Assembly: GCA_914767885.1 (NCBI GenBank)
Contig: CAJZBQ010000005.1
Location: 868,001-932,000, forward strand
DNA length: 64,000 bases
From: Blepharisma stoltei
Lineage: Eukaryota > Ciliophora > Heterotrichea > Heterotrichida > Blepharismidae
Reading direction: 5' to 3'
In this document: piece after piece, positions 52,998-64,000 of the stretch
Position numbering within the stretch: position 1 is the first letter of the stretch
How the letters are laid out: each line of letters opens with the position of its first letter
Notes under the pieces: generated by a model
What the model saw: only the letters and a program-made list of their open reading frames with translations
What the model was told of the DNA's origin: nothing
Database searches by the model: none
Program-made: the position numbers and the translations under genes

Positions 52998-53218
52998 TTT
53001 ATAATTATAAAGAAAAAATAAAAGCTGAATTAAATATGGGTTAATAAGTCAAAAATTGCGTAACGTAGGTTCAAAGGTTTGCTATGGCTTTTAGAGGTAT
53101 TTAGCTATAAATAATTTATATATTTTATAAATTATTGTATAAATTTATTTATTCTTTTATTTGAAATTAATTTCAGTGATTATTTTTATCTCAATTAATT
53201 TAAAATTTATGTTTTAAG

Positions 53219-55832
53219 TTATAAAGGTCTTAAATATTTGATGATGCTATCATTTTTTTCAATTTCAGTTATTTCAATTTTTCTTCTATCTTCTAAGCAT
53301 GATTTCCAATGCTTTACCATTAGATTGACAAGATTGTTTTCTCCTGTTACTGAATCAGTTATCCAATCATCTAAAATATCATATGCATGCTGCACTTTCT
53401 TTTTCATTTTGAGAAGTTCCTCTTTAGCCCAGTTCTTAATTTCTGAAACTCTTAAAGCAAAAATAGCGCTTAACTCTTGAAGTTCCAATGATTCAAGTCC
53501 TAATTGAGAAATAGATATACTAAATTGCCTTACTCCTCCTTATCCTTTAAAATTACCCAGATTTGGAAAATAAATCAAATCTTGATCGAGCTATTCATGA
53601 AGCCAATTCCCCTCCCTATCCTTTATATAACTACTTACTTTTTATAATAATGATAATGGAACATAATTATTCTTCAATTATTCTAATGTGATTTTTAGCC
53701 TGTTTATTTATATATTGCACACTCTATCTCTTATCGCTAGTGCATAAAATGCTTTATATGCGAAAAATTTTGTTAAATAGTGTTTTTTCACAAAAAATTT
53801 TTTAAATCCTTGATTGAATAATCAGCACAAGCTAAAACGGAAGGGAGTTATGTTTATAAATCAGTAAATAGCTTGAAATTTCTACTGGACAACTCAAGGT
53901 AAAAGCTTTAATTTGTATTCTTCACACATTTGGTCCAAGTCATTATAAATATCTGAATCTTCAGAAAATTCAAAATTTAGCTCAGGCACACCAACTTTGT
54001 TTCGTTCAGAAAGATTAGCTTGATATTGGAAATCTATAATAAGATTAGTTAAATTCACAAGCTTTTCTAGTTCAGTTTGGATAAGTGCTTTTGTAATCTC
54101 CATGGTTCCTTGAGACAGTTCTTTTTCTGAAATTCCTTTCATTATTTTAAGTCTGTAATTAATGGCTTCAGCTTTTCTTTCTTCAATGATATCCCACAAT
54201 TTGTCTGAAAAATCATCAATTTCTTCGAAAATAAATTTTCGATCTTTTGAGGTTATCAGCTTTTAAATTAATTGATAAAGAAAGCCAGCACTGATGAGAA
54301 TAATTATAGTTATTTTAATATAGAATTTGGCACTTAAATTATAATAAAATAAAAATATAATCTAATTCAATTTCATATAGCATATTTATCGACCTCCTCT
54401 CCATCAAGTTAATAATTTTATTCACAAAAGGCTCAATCATGCTTTGCTTGTGATCTGGCCTCGTCAAAAATTTCTTAAACTCTACAAATGAATGTTCTAT
54501 AATAGAATCAATAACATTTCTAAATAACTGTTACTGTGTTGTTGACGTCTTCACTAAATTTTCTTTTAACGACAAAATATAATTCTTAAGAGCATTTTCC
54601 CATTGCTCATATAAAGATGAAGCCTGACTATAATTTAAATCGATTTCTGTATCCCTAAAGGATATTTTTTTCTTAACCTCAGTCTGATCTAATAGTTGAT
54701 TTTTAGAAATTTCCTCACGAATTTTAAGCCATTCTTGAATTTTGGCTTCAATCATTTCTTTTACTTCTTCAATCCGATGTCCTGATATCACGTTTAAGCT
54801 TTTCCAGTCTTCAATTCCAAACAGTCGGAATCAGTCTTTAAGTCCATTGGTTTCTTTAATAAACTCGTGGTATTTTTCTGTAATTTCAGCCTCATTGGGG
54901 TGCTCAATTAATTTAAGTTTTGGTAGAAGATTATCTGGAGGAGGGTTATAAGTAAGATTATAGACATTTCCGCTGTTATCGACTCTTCTGTCTATAGCTC
55001 TATGAACTAAATTGGAAAGAGGAGCTTCTAGTCAGAATATTAGGTCAAATCCTGATTTCTCCAGTAAATAAGGTCTTATTTCTGTAAGTGACGATTTCGC
55101 TATAATTTCAGCTTCCCTCTTTTTTATGCTTCCAATTGACTCTGGAAGCTCAGTCGGATGGACATACCCGCTAAAAATCTTTTCAAATGACTTAGCTTCT
55201 TCTTTATTCCTTGGATACCCAAGTGCAACCCATCCTTGACATTTAACTTCTTCTTTTTTACCTGGCTTTTTTACCTCTTCTTCTATTTTTGGTTCATCTC
55301 CAAACAGCCCTCTGATTTTAGCTCTGAAAAGCCTTGCAAGCTCATCGGGAGAATTCCCAGGACAGTTTATCGATTCTTGCACAAAAAAATCTGATTCTTC
55401 TTCAGGCTTTTTCAGCTTTTTACCTGCATCAAGCTCTGCTTTTCTTTCTAAAACTCCATTTCGGTCTTCTATAATTTTTTCTATATCAAAGGATTTAATT
55501 CCATATTTTGCTTCCAAAAATTTTATTTGTGTGTGTCTTCCTGAAAACAATGGCCCTAAAAAACAAAGTTTTAAGGGGAAATAGTGAGGACCAGGAGGAA
55601 GCGGAGGACGAGTGTATGCAGGAAAAGCAATATGGATAATTGCTTCAATTACATCGCCTAAGTAATAAGGATTCGGAGCTTCTTCGTTTGTATTCCAAAT
55701 ATCCTTACCATTCAGATAATTATCAATTAGCAGATTTTCTTCTTCAGTTAGCGTGACAGCAGCATCCTCTTCTTTAGCTATATCATTTGCTTCTTGCTCA
55801 GGTGATAAAACTGCCGATTCGTCTAATTCCAT
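53219..55832 (-). CDS. SPEF2/CPC1-like ciliary protein (adenylate-kinase-like domain)
   Basis: About 701 aa after a 15-nt intron and two IESs (124 and ~369 nt; 2106 nt left). An ADK-like P-loop region LCFLGPLFSGRHTQIKFLEA (the usual GxPxSGK is GPLFSGR, so ATP binding is doubtful) and GWVALGYPRNKEEAKSFEKI (lid region) are followed by long helices: LPKLKLIEHPNEAEITEKYH, WENALKNYILSLKENLVKT, LWDIIEERKAEAINYRLKIM and KVQHAYDILDDWITDSVTGE. The order ADK then HDxLW..rk.EA then LDDW..E matches the C-terminal half of SPEF2/CPC1 of the central-pair C1b projection; the N-terminal CH domain is absent here. Confidence 0.75.
53531..53901. other. ~369-bp IES in SPEF2-like gene
   Basis: In-frame TAG after KLLPWVVQ and TAA codons downstream. 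TA-to-TA removal gives EEYKLKLLRQFSISISQLGL. One end, TACTCCTCCTTATCC, resembles MITE termini, and AAGGGAGTTA at 53841-53850 could be its partner, so a MITE may be embedded. Confidence 0.55.
54254..54379. other. 124-bp IES in SPEF2-like gene
   Basis: Minus strand ATGC|TATATG...CTGA|TAACC; deletion gives RRSINMLTSKDRKFIFEEID, in frame. Confidence 0.72.
54520..54534 (-). other. 15-nt intron in SPEF2-like gene
   Basis: GTAACAGTTATTTAG on the minus strand; removal avoids TAA and gives TSTTQNVIDSIIEHSF. Confidence 0.85.
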
Positions 55833-55984
55833 TTATTTTATTATTTTCAAACAAAACATCTTTATTTCTCATATTTCCTCCTTTCACTTATTAGCAAGTC
55901 TACTTCGCAATTAATAACTTAAATATATATTATACAAAGCAAGCCATTATTATTAATCGCTTTAAGTTAAGTTTACCTAAATTT

Positions 55985-58900
55985 CTAGTTGAAGATTAGG
56001 AAGAAGGCCATAAATAGACCAACTGCTGAAGCCCCATCTATTTCATAAGTAAGGATTGTATAGATTGGCAAGGTGCTGATAGATGGAGTTGTTGTTGTCG
56101 CATCAATGCAAGTTGGCCACAAAGGATAGTCATTGCAGGCAGTAAAGCTGCAGTTATAAGGAGTCCCTACTCTCAACCCATCGACAAACATCGTAATGTT
56201 TTTATTAGCAGTGCTGTTTGAGCAGCTGGATGGAACAATATCACTGTACCCATCAAGCCCAGATATAATCTGCCATGCATAAGTTGCAAGTGATAATAAT
56301 AAAATGGCTTCGGATGAGAGAAGATGTCACTGCGTGAATTTCCTCTCTCTCATCTAACTTTTGCTATTATAGGGCTAGGTTTTTATACATGCGCATCTGT
56401 TTGATAGGAAGAAATGGTGAAGGTTTTCCTACAGGCAACTGTTTTATATTTTTTCCACTGCCTGATAAAGGCAGGACCTTAAACCAAATAGGTGCTGGAG
56501 AAAGCCAGATAGAGCGAAACAACACGCCAAGCCACAATTGTTCCCGAAAAATCTGGCTCTATGGAGGCTAGAAGGAGTAGCCTTTGTCAATGGGCCGTAC
56601 GCTTATCAGAGGAAGTGACCAAAGCTGAGGAAAAGAGACCCTATGGTCCGACCCCTCTTAAGGCCTAGCCCGAGGTGAATAAAATTAAGTAATCTAAGTC
56701 TAAGCATAAGTTGTCAGTGACTGATATGTCTTTCTAGAACAGCTAACACACATTATACCACTTTGAGTTGGGGTTCCAATAAATGTCACATTGGTCTGCC
56801 CAATAGCTGCTAGAACAGGCTGGCGTATCCATGAAGGGTAGGTCGTAGAAGAACTAGTTGCTGCTGCATTTGAAAGTGTAGGTGTAGCTGATGTCAATGC
56901 TGTTAACTCATTTTTATAAAAAAATAATATTTAATATATTTTTTAATATCAAATAATATTAAAATACTAATTAAAATAATTTTGGGAAGTAAGTCACTAG
57001 TTACTTGGCTAACGTCTAAGTTTGCTATAATAGCTAATGGGGAGTATTTAATATTGCTTCTATCATAAAGAACTTCATAAGTAAATGTCGTTGAAGATGC
57101 AAGCATTCTCATTCTTCCAGTTGATGGATTCGCAACCTCTTGATTGGTGAGCCAGCCTGGATTGATTCCCATATTTTTCGCAATTGCATTACGAATATCA
57201 TCTCCTTTGCTTGAAGCAACAGAAGCTGAGAAAGAAACTGTATAAGTATAGACTGATGGCAGGCTAGGGGTTGTCAAGCTTATAGACTGGCTTTGCATAG
57301 CACCAGAATACAGTCTGTTATCAGCATAGACAAAGACATTATAAGTAGTATCAGCATGAAGCCAGTCAAAATCTAGTGTTAAACTTCCACTGGCATACAA
57401 AACTTCCATATTGTACCAGTTCAAATTGCAATGATCTCTATGTAGCCTTCTGAAAAATGCATAGTAATCTGAATCAAGCTCAGGATTTGGGTCAATCTCA
57501 GTATGTAAATAATCATAAGATCTTTGCTCATATAGCGATAAAGTTGAGTTACTAGGATCTACCAAATCTTTGCATGAATCCTTCACCATTCTATAAGATG
57601 GCGTAGAGCCTCCAGTGCAAGCTAACCACCAATAGATAACCACGTTTTGTGTGGATGAAATAGTGACTTTGGCATGGTTTCCGTCTATTATGCTACTAGC
57701 AAGGGTAACTGTTGTGGCGGTATAAGCTGAGGTAGAAGCTGCATTCACTGTTAGACTAATAGTGCTTGGGGCTGTATATGAAGCTTCGTCAGTCCCTGAC
57801 AAGTCAAATTTGAGCACAGGAGCTTTCTGAGAGGTAGCATAAGTACTGTTAACAAAAAGTTCAAAGTATTTAACATCTTCGTTAGGCCCAAACATTAAAT
57901 AAGTAGGAGAAATGAAGATACCAGAAGGAGCGTTGTTGAAGCTAAGCCAGACTGTAATATCAGTAGCTGGGGCTGCACCTAAAGTAACAGAAATAGGGAT
58001 ACTTGTGTATCCTACGACTAAATTAGGGATTTGTCCTACAGTGATAGCGACATTTTCAGTTTCAGGCTCACATACTTCTACAAGAATAGAATATGGAGAG
58101 CCATAGAGATCGCTGGAGACTCCTGGCTGGACAGTTTCTTCAGTGCTCCAATCAATGTAATAAAGTCCACTTGTGGCATTGCTTAAAGCTGCAATTCTGA
58201 ATGTCATGGAGTCGTACATTTGCAAAATTGTCCAGTCGTGGAAGGTTGAGGAGTATTCGAAAATGTAGTCATCTGGGTAGTTAGGGTTGCTATGAGGGGT
58301 TAATATAAGTTTCTTTGATCTCATAGGCCAGTTTCCTATTGAAATTGTAATGTCGTCACTTTGAGTTCCTGGAAGAAGTCTGATTCTGTTGTCAGATGTT
58401 TGGCCGACACTTTTAGGAGAATAGCTATTGACTTCAATTGGGATGTAGCTTCTGTTATAGCCAATATAAGCTGAGTTAAGGACTCCATAGCTTTTTCCAA
58501 GGACAAGGTTGGCTGTATCATTGTAAATTTTAATTTCAAATCTGCTTGACCAGTAGTCATGCCATGAGAAAGTAGAGTTGTCTTCAATATCCCAATAGTC
58601 AAAATTCTTTGCGTGTCTTTCAAATCCCCATTGAGGGTTATATGCCTCAATTTCTAACTCCCTACTCCATTTTTTGAATTAACACTCTATGAGCGAACAA
58701 GAATTTTATTATAATAAGAATTTTTATATAAAATATTTTGATTTATAAATTATGGTTATAGTTCGTCTTACTCCCCCCCCCCCCCCCCCTCCGTGAGCGA
58801 ACAAAACCATTAGAAAAATCGCCATTTTTTGACCAAAAACCCACCCTCCGTGAGTGAACAAAAATTTTTTTAATAGAAAAAATTTTAATGGAAAAAAAAT

Positions 58901-61900
58901 TTTGATATATAAGTGATAATTAGTATAATGAAATCTAGAGCTAATTCTGTTTAATTTTAAACAAATTGCGTTTTAAAACATAAATTTTGCAAATTAAATT
59001 AATATTTGCTTCCCAATTTTTGCAAATTAGGATTTTTTTAAATTTCGAAAAAAATATTTTTTATAAAATTTATATATAAATTTTTTTTTAAAAAAAAAAA
59101 ATTAACCCCCCTCCGTGAGTGAACAAAATTTTTTTGTTCGCTCACGGAGGGGGGGGGGGAGTTTAAAGAAAAAGCAATTTAAATTGAATTTAAAATTTTT
59201 TTCGATTGGTATTCTTGCAACTTTAAAAATATAATTACAAAAAAATAAAAAATATACTCATTACCAATGAGAGAGTAAGCTAAGCATATCAGCAGAATTA
59301 AAGTTGAATGTTTTTGTTGTTTGTACACTGAGCTCAAATTTATCTTTTTCTACATTACAAGAAGTTCCGCTAAACCAGGATAAAGCAGTTGATGAGCTTG
59401 TATTTACCTTGCCAGATTGGTCATAATAAACTGAAGAGCATGATGTCGTATCGTTCATTAGTAAAGTGTTGTCGTATTGACTTGGAAGGCCAATTTCAAA
59501 TCTCAAAGTATTATTGACATCCCCTGCATAATAAAACTCAAGGGTATAATTAGCAATTTCTAAGAGTTCTACTTGATCGGTAGAAATTGACTTGAAAATC
59601 ACACTGCTTGGGGCCAGATCAGTTGTAGTGACTGTTCCGAATTCTTCCTCATAAGCTTTTACAGTTCCTGCAGAATTCAGATGGTACACTTCAAAGTTTC
59701 CAGTTTGCCCTTTGGCTGGATTCATTACTTCGCTAATCGTAATGTCAATAGTAGTGCTAGCAGAAACAGTTTTATCAATCCCAGAAACGACTACATACCA
59801 ATGGTCTGCAGTACAAGAAATAGAACCTAATGATGAAGAGCTACATGGGATATAATATGAATAAGGCTCACAGTCAGTCATATAGTTATCTGCTTTACCT
59901 ATATACGGGTCATAATATGACCTAGGGAAAATTATCCAGAAATAATCATTTGCATCTACTTGTGCAGAGGTGAATCTGAAGGTGTATGAAGAATATTCTG
60001 CTGCGTTTGTAATGCTCATTGTTAAAGAGTTGCTGGTGGCAGGGACTAAAGTGCCGGTTACTGCTGAGTTGACAGTAAAGGAAGCTGCTGTTGTATCTGA
60101 AGTGATTGTAACCCCGTTCCAAGCTGAAATCACTTTAAAGCCCCCAGATGTAGTGCCTGCTGATGAAGGAAGATTTAAAGCATTATCAAGATAGACCTGA
60201 ACTGTAGTGGAGGACAAAAGATCTTGAGACAATGTAAGAATAATTTCGCTTGAGCCACTAGAAACGGTGCAAGATGAATATACAATATTTGACCAGCAGC
60301 TATTCTTTATATCGCCAGAGGCAGAATATTGCCAAGTGTCAAAAGCTGATATTGAAATGGTTCCTCCTGCAGGCACCCTTTTAGGTAATGAGAAACTGAG
60401 AAAAAAATCAACTCCAGGAATTCCAGCTTGATTTGGATATGAGGCAGCTTTTCAGTTTGTTGTAGTTCCTGCATCTGCAGCAGCTGTTAAACTGCATTTA
60501 GCTGTAAAAGTAGATAAAGAATCAATGTAATAGTTAGAGTCAGCATCTTGAGTGTAAATTGAGGTTATATAATAGATTGGGTCTGTGCCTGATGAAGGAG
60601 GAAATACGTGGTTTGCAGTTATTGTTATTGATGTAGATGAGCTCACTGCTGCAAATTGTGATATAACCAAAGTGGTTGAGCTAGAGGAATATTGCTTTGA
60701 CAATTTTTGAGATGAGCTTTGATCTGAAAGTCCTGATATTCCGAATGATACATATGTGAAATCCCAGGATTCGGCAAAAACAATAGTGATTGAGCCTCCA
60801 GCAGATATTGCATTAACAGTGGAAAAACTAATTGTTATTGTTGTGTCAACTGAGTCTGGTCCTTTTAATGAAACTGTTGTAGGTGAGAATGTTGGCTCTT
60901 TAAGAGTAGCAACTGCCAAATCATAGTTTGTTAAAGTGTCTCTATAGGTGCATTGAGTGGCTATAGTTGAACTAGCTATGAATATATTAACCGGAATGTT
61001 GGTTAGAGTACTTGAATTTTTCACCCTACTAGGAGGCGCTATGTTGTCAATTGTTAAAGCAGTACTAGTTAATAGATCAGCAAACTTAAAAGTATCAGTA
61101 AATTGTGTAATAATAAACGCACCTTTAAAGCCTATTGTTGGAGATGAAACGCGGTAAATAGGGCTAGCTGCAACTCCGCCTAATGAAATTGAAGTTGAAG
61201 AACTGGTAGTAAATCCTTCTGGAAATCCAATGCCAAAATAGTCATTTTTTGAAGGTAAATCCTTATTACTGCCGAGAATTAGATTACCTACGAGGCTTCC
61301 ACTTTGATTAATCGTAAGAGTAGCAGCAGTCCCTGATGCAGTATTAAAGGAATACTTTGGTTCAGAGAATTTGGTTATAGTTTCTGTATAGCCATAAAGT
61401 TGGAACTGAATACCTGGATATGACGTAGACGTGTAATAAAAAACAGTAGAGTAAGTTCCATAGCCTGCATTTCCAACTGCAATATAAGTGGTTATAGTTG
61501 AGCTTGTGGTTGTTGGACCAAGTCCTGTTAATGTGATAATAGTATCACTACTTTTAGATGTCAATACAGCAGAGGCCGATGATGCAGTTGAAGTCACTGG
61601 AATCGAAGCGCCAGTGGCTAAGCCAGTTCCCAAATCTCCACCTCCTGATACTGTTATGTCAATGTAATAGTTGCCAGAACCAAAATCAAAAGTCTGAGTA
61701 TCTGATTTGAATACACTAACTAGAGGAATCCCTACAGTTGTGCCAGAGCAAAGTGGAACTGTAGAAATAGTATTTCTATTACTGAATGTTTTTGTTGTAA
61801 CTGTGAATACATATGAATCAATATCATATAATGGTCCTCCTGTTTGAGTCGTGGCTTTAGCCCAACATTCATAAAATGTCACTTTATTTGACGCAACAAA

Positions 61901-63694
61901 TGGAAAAGCTACCTGCTCAGTTGTAATGGTAGTAGAGTATGTAGTGTAAAACCCTAACAAATAGTAGCTGCTTGAAGCTAAATCAGTGTTAAGTAGCTCA
62001 ACTGAAATTTGATTAGATGAAGGAGTTATTGTATTCTCAACAGTTATCGTTGAATAGCTGCCGCTGGTGGTTAAGCTTGTTGTTGATTCTTGGACTTTTG
62101 TTGCTGAACTACTAATATAAGAGCTAGTAAATTGAACTCCAGTAGTTACTAATGGCAAGTTGATAGATATAGTTGTAGTTTTATCCCAATCGTTAGCTGG
62201 TTTGAAAACGAACCAAAGAGTTCTACCTGTATATTCTCCACCTCCCTGATACCCTGTAGAAAGTGTAATATCAGTAGGATAATCAGTTGGGGTTAATTTG
62301 TAATAAGCATGATGTTTAAATTTGGAGAATCTTGTTTTACTAGTACTCCCAAGTGCCCAGGAAATAGGACTGCTGCTAGTTTGGTCAACGGTGTAATATC
62401 CATCATATGTTGTAATTGAATTAACACTAGGAGATGAGCTAAATTTACTCAGTACTATTAAAGATATTGAGCCGGCTGGCTGCGCTTTTGTAAATGAAAT
62501 CACTACTTTTGATGTTGCGTCAGAAGCTGATGATATTGAGCAGGAACTACCTGAAATTGAAACATAGCACATTGCATTAGAAGCTCCTGTAGCGTCATCT
62601 ATATCTACCCACCAATTTTGACCAATATTAACATTTGTGAACTCAATGGAAACTCGTCCTACTGTAGAAGAGATATCATGACTGGTAACAAAAGTCAAAT
62701 TTGTAAAAAGCGTCATTCCACTCAAAGTATCAGCTTGGGCAATAGTGCTCATAGGACTCCAAGAGGATGCAGTAATCCCTCCTGCATATGTTGCAACTGG
62801 GCCAGTGACTGATGCATAATTAGCTAATAAAGTGTTTGTTCCCCATCTCCAAATATAAACACTCCATGTAAAAGCACTTTTATCTAAAACTACTCCAGGC
62901 AAAGTAAAAGTAGACACACTGATCTTCAATTTCAGCGAAGTCGTTGTTTCTGTTATTAAGACATCTTGAGAGATGCCATAAATAAATACGTGTCCAGAAC
63001 TATCAGTTTGACATGGGAGATTATTGCTCCCATCTGGTCCAATTAGTAAATTACTGTTATCACTAACAGTTACTGAGCTGCAGGTAGCATTGGAGACCTT
63101 CCAATTTGAATCCGTATTGATTTCTATTAAGTCATGCTTCCATAAGCTGGTTGTAAGAGTAAATGTAAAATAAATTCCATCAGTGGAACCTACGATTGGT
63201 TTTTCAGCGCCACTAACCGTTGCTATAGAAAGAGTAGATGAATTTATGGTTGATGCTGAGGTAGCGATGCACCCAAAGAAGTAGTTTGCATCGACTATTT
63301 GCCCAGTTGAACTTGCCCTTGTCACGATGGAAAATGGTCCAAAAACCCCTTGAGAGCTCGGAAGGGTAATTTCGCCTGTGGCTACTGACATATCAGTTTG
63401 AGCACTGATACCTCCGGAAGGGGAAATGGTTACAGTCTGGCCACTGCTAATTGTGATGGACGAAGGAAAGGTTATTTGAACAACCCCGCTTGAAATGGAA
63501 GTTGAAGGTCTAAAATGGAAGGTAAAAACTACACCAGTTGATCCTTGATTTGTTTGACTCAGCTCTATAGCATTGTTGCTCCACGTGTCTTGCCACCAAG
63601 TTATCTTGCCAGGGTCGAGTGAACTATCTTTTGAGCCTATCGTTAAACTTGATGCTGTCCACAGGACACCAAAGAGACATAGAAGCCATTTCAT
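55985..63694 (-). CDS. giant secreted Ser/Thr-rich surface protein
   Basis: About 2191 aa after removing inserts of 621, 86 and 427 nt (6576 nt left). Signal peptide MKWLLCLFGVLWTASSLTIG. The first ~1450 residues are rich in Ser/Thr and built from similar beta-type modules around motifs such as SSGVVQITFPSSITISSG, ISAGGSITIVFAESWDF and VPAGGTISISAFDTW. Later parts hold Cys pairs (CEPYSYYIPCSSSSLGSISC) and DWLHADTTYNVFVYADNRLY, a fibronectin-like strand. The C-terminus IDGASAVGLFMAFFLIFN is a hydrophobic GPI- or TM-type anchor with no basic tail. Likely a cell-surface or mating/feeding coat protein; family not recognised. Confidence 0.8.
56277..56720 (+). mobile_element. SINE-like retroposon in the giant surface gene
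   Basis: GC-rich ~410 bp flanked by GCATAAGTTGCAAGTGA (56277) and GCATAAGTTGTCAGTGA (56704), 17 bp with two mismatches. Right end AATTAAGTAATCTAAGTCTAA is a TAAG-type tail. Collapsing the repeat (427 nt) restores SLTTYAWQIISGLDG. Confidence 0.82.
56904..56991. other. 86-bp IES in the giant surface gene
   Basis: Very AT-rich with in-frame TAA; minus strand GACT|TACTTCC...GAGT|TAACA. Deletion gives VTSDLTALTSATPTLSN. Confidence 0.78.
58655..59277. mobile_element. 621-bp composite IES in the giant surface gene
   Basis: Outer ends TAACTCCCTACTCCATTTTTTG and (complement) TACTCTCTCATTGG are worn family-A-like termini; GAATTAACACTCTATGAGCGAAC is the inner unit. A younger, near-consensus MITE is nested inside (58769-59165). 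Removing all 621 nt joins SADMLSL to EIEAYNPQWGFE in frame. Confidence 0.72.
58769..59165 (+). mobile_element. MITE family A nested in an older IES
   Basis: Left end TA-CT followed by a run of 17 C, then TCCGTGAGCGAAC, AAAACCATTAGAAAAATC, CACCCTCCGTGAGTGAAC, full core, CCCCCCTCCGTGAGTGAAC and right end GTTCGCTCACGGAGGGGG. About 395 nt; the best-preserved family A copy with the one at 41043. Confidence 0.88.
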
Positions 63695-64000
63695 TTTATA
63701 TTAGTGGATTTAAATCAAGAAAGATTTAAGAAAGGAATAAATAGTTATTTTAATTATAAATTATATCTGCTGAATAAAATTTTAATCCCCTTATATTAAG
63801 TTTAGGACATGAAGCTGTAGCCTGAAAAAAGATCTTATAATTAGATTATCTTGTCTAAATTTCAGGCGTTTATAAAGGAATTACAATGGATTTTTTTCGA
63901 TTTCACTATTTAAGATATATAAAAAATTAATTAAATTAAGCTGGATATTAAGAAACGGCAGTTGAATCGAAGATATAAAATTTTATTGAATTAAATAAAG
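63695..64000. other. upstream region of the giant surface gene
   Basis: AT-rich, no ORF. An imperfect repeat AAATCAAGAAAGATTTAAGAAA lies just upstream of the start; no promoter motif can be assigned. Confidence 0.4.

Noticed and set aside
57912-58106. Plus-strand ORFs across the giant surface gene and other long genes
   Set aside because: They are antisense shadows of frames with clear domain structure.

Overview
The window looks like germline (micronuclear) DNA of a heterotrich ciliate, most likely Blepharisma or a close relative. Three things read from the sequence support this. (1) In-frame TGA must be tryptophan: the Rab gene has it in its switch II motif (QI-TGA-DTAGQ) and several long ORFs read through it, while TAA and TAG act as stops. 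(2) Introns are 15-16 nt GT...AG; ten are placed, nine in frame-checked genes (kinase, Rab, MORN, DPCD, SPEF2-like) plus one candidate in the phosphatase. (3) Many genes are interrupted by AT-rich, TA-bounded inserts. Removing the insert and one TA copy restores the reading frame and the expected family sequence. I treat these as internal eliminated sequences (IESs). Naming Blepharisma is an inference from code plus intron size.

The DNA is AT-rich and gene-dense, with about 36 supported genes. Layout: 1-3 kb methyltransferase and Rab; 3-4.5 kb small nuclear-type proteins (tandem winged helix, SANT/Myb); 5.3-10.7 kb three O-methyltransferase paralogues; 11-12 kb ankyrin and coiled-coil genes; 13-17 kb MFS transporter, FAD monooxygenase, parvulin; 18-20 kb a Tc1/mariner-like transposon; 20-27.5 kb class I HDAC, CCT protein, AlkD-like repeat protein, C2H2 protein, degenerate GTPase; 28-30.4 kb a SNF1/AMPK-type kinase (kinase-UBA-KA1) cut by three IESs; 30.5-37 kb FYVE-like coiled coil, outer-dynein-arm docking-like coiled coil, MORN-IQ protein, SDR, DPCD; 37.8-42.2 kb a very unusual UBL / U-box-like / VWA / UBC / U-box fusion; 42.6-46.9 kb ARL8, coiled coil, VPS9 GEF; 47.4-52 kb secreted zinc-finger/TM protein, WDR4/Trm82, FCP1-like phosphatase; 52.5-55.8 kb ALYREF and a SPEF2-like ciliary protein; 56-63.7 kb a giant secreted surface protein of about 2190 aa.

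Mobile DNA is the dominant theme. MITE family A (TIR about CTCCCCCCTCCGTGAGTGAAC, TA target) occurs at least ten times, family B (TIR CTCCCNCCTTTAAATTGG) twice, and a Tc1/mariner element with decayed transposase once. GC-rich SINE-like retroposons with 14-19 bp target-site duplications occur five times, four of them inside exons. Two IESs contain a younger MITE nested inside. For nearly every interrupted gene the outer CDS length minus introns and inserts is an exact multiple of three, which is the strongest internal check offered here.

Functionally there is a noticeable set of ciliary genes (ODA docking-like, DPCD, SPEF2-like) plus ordinary housekeeping and trafficking genes (Rab, ARL8, VPS9 GEF, FYVE-like). 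No rRNA, tRNA or CRISPR array was recognised.
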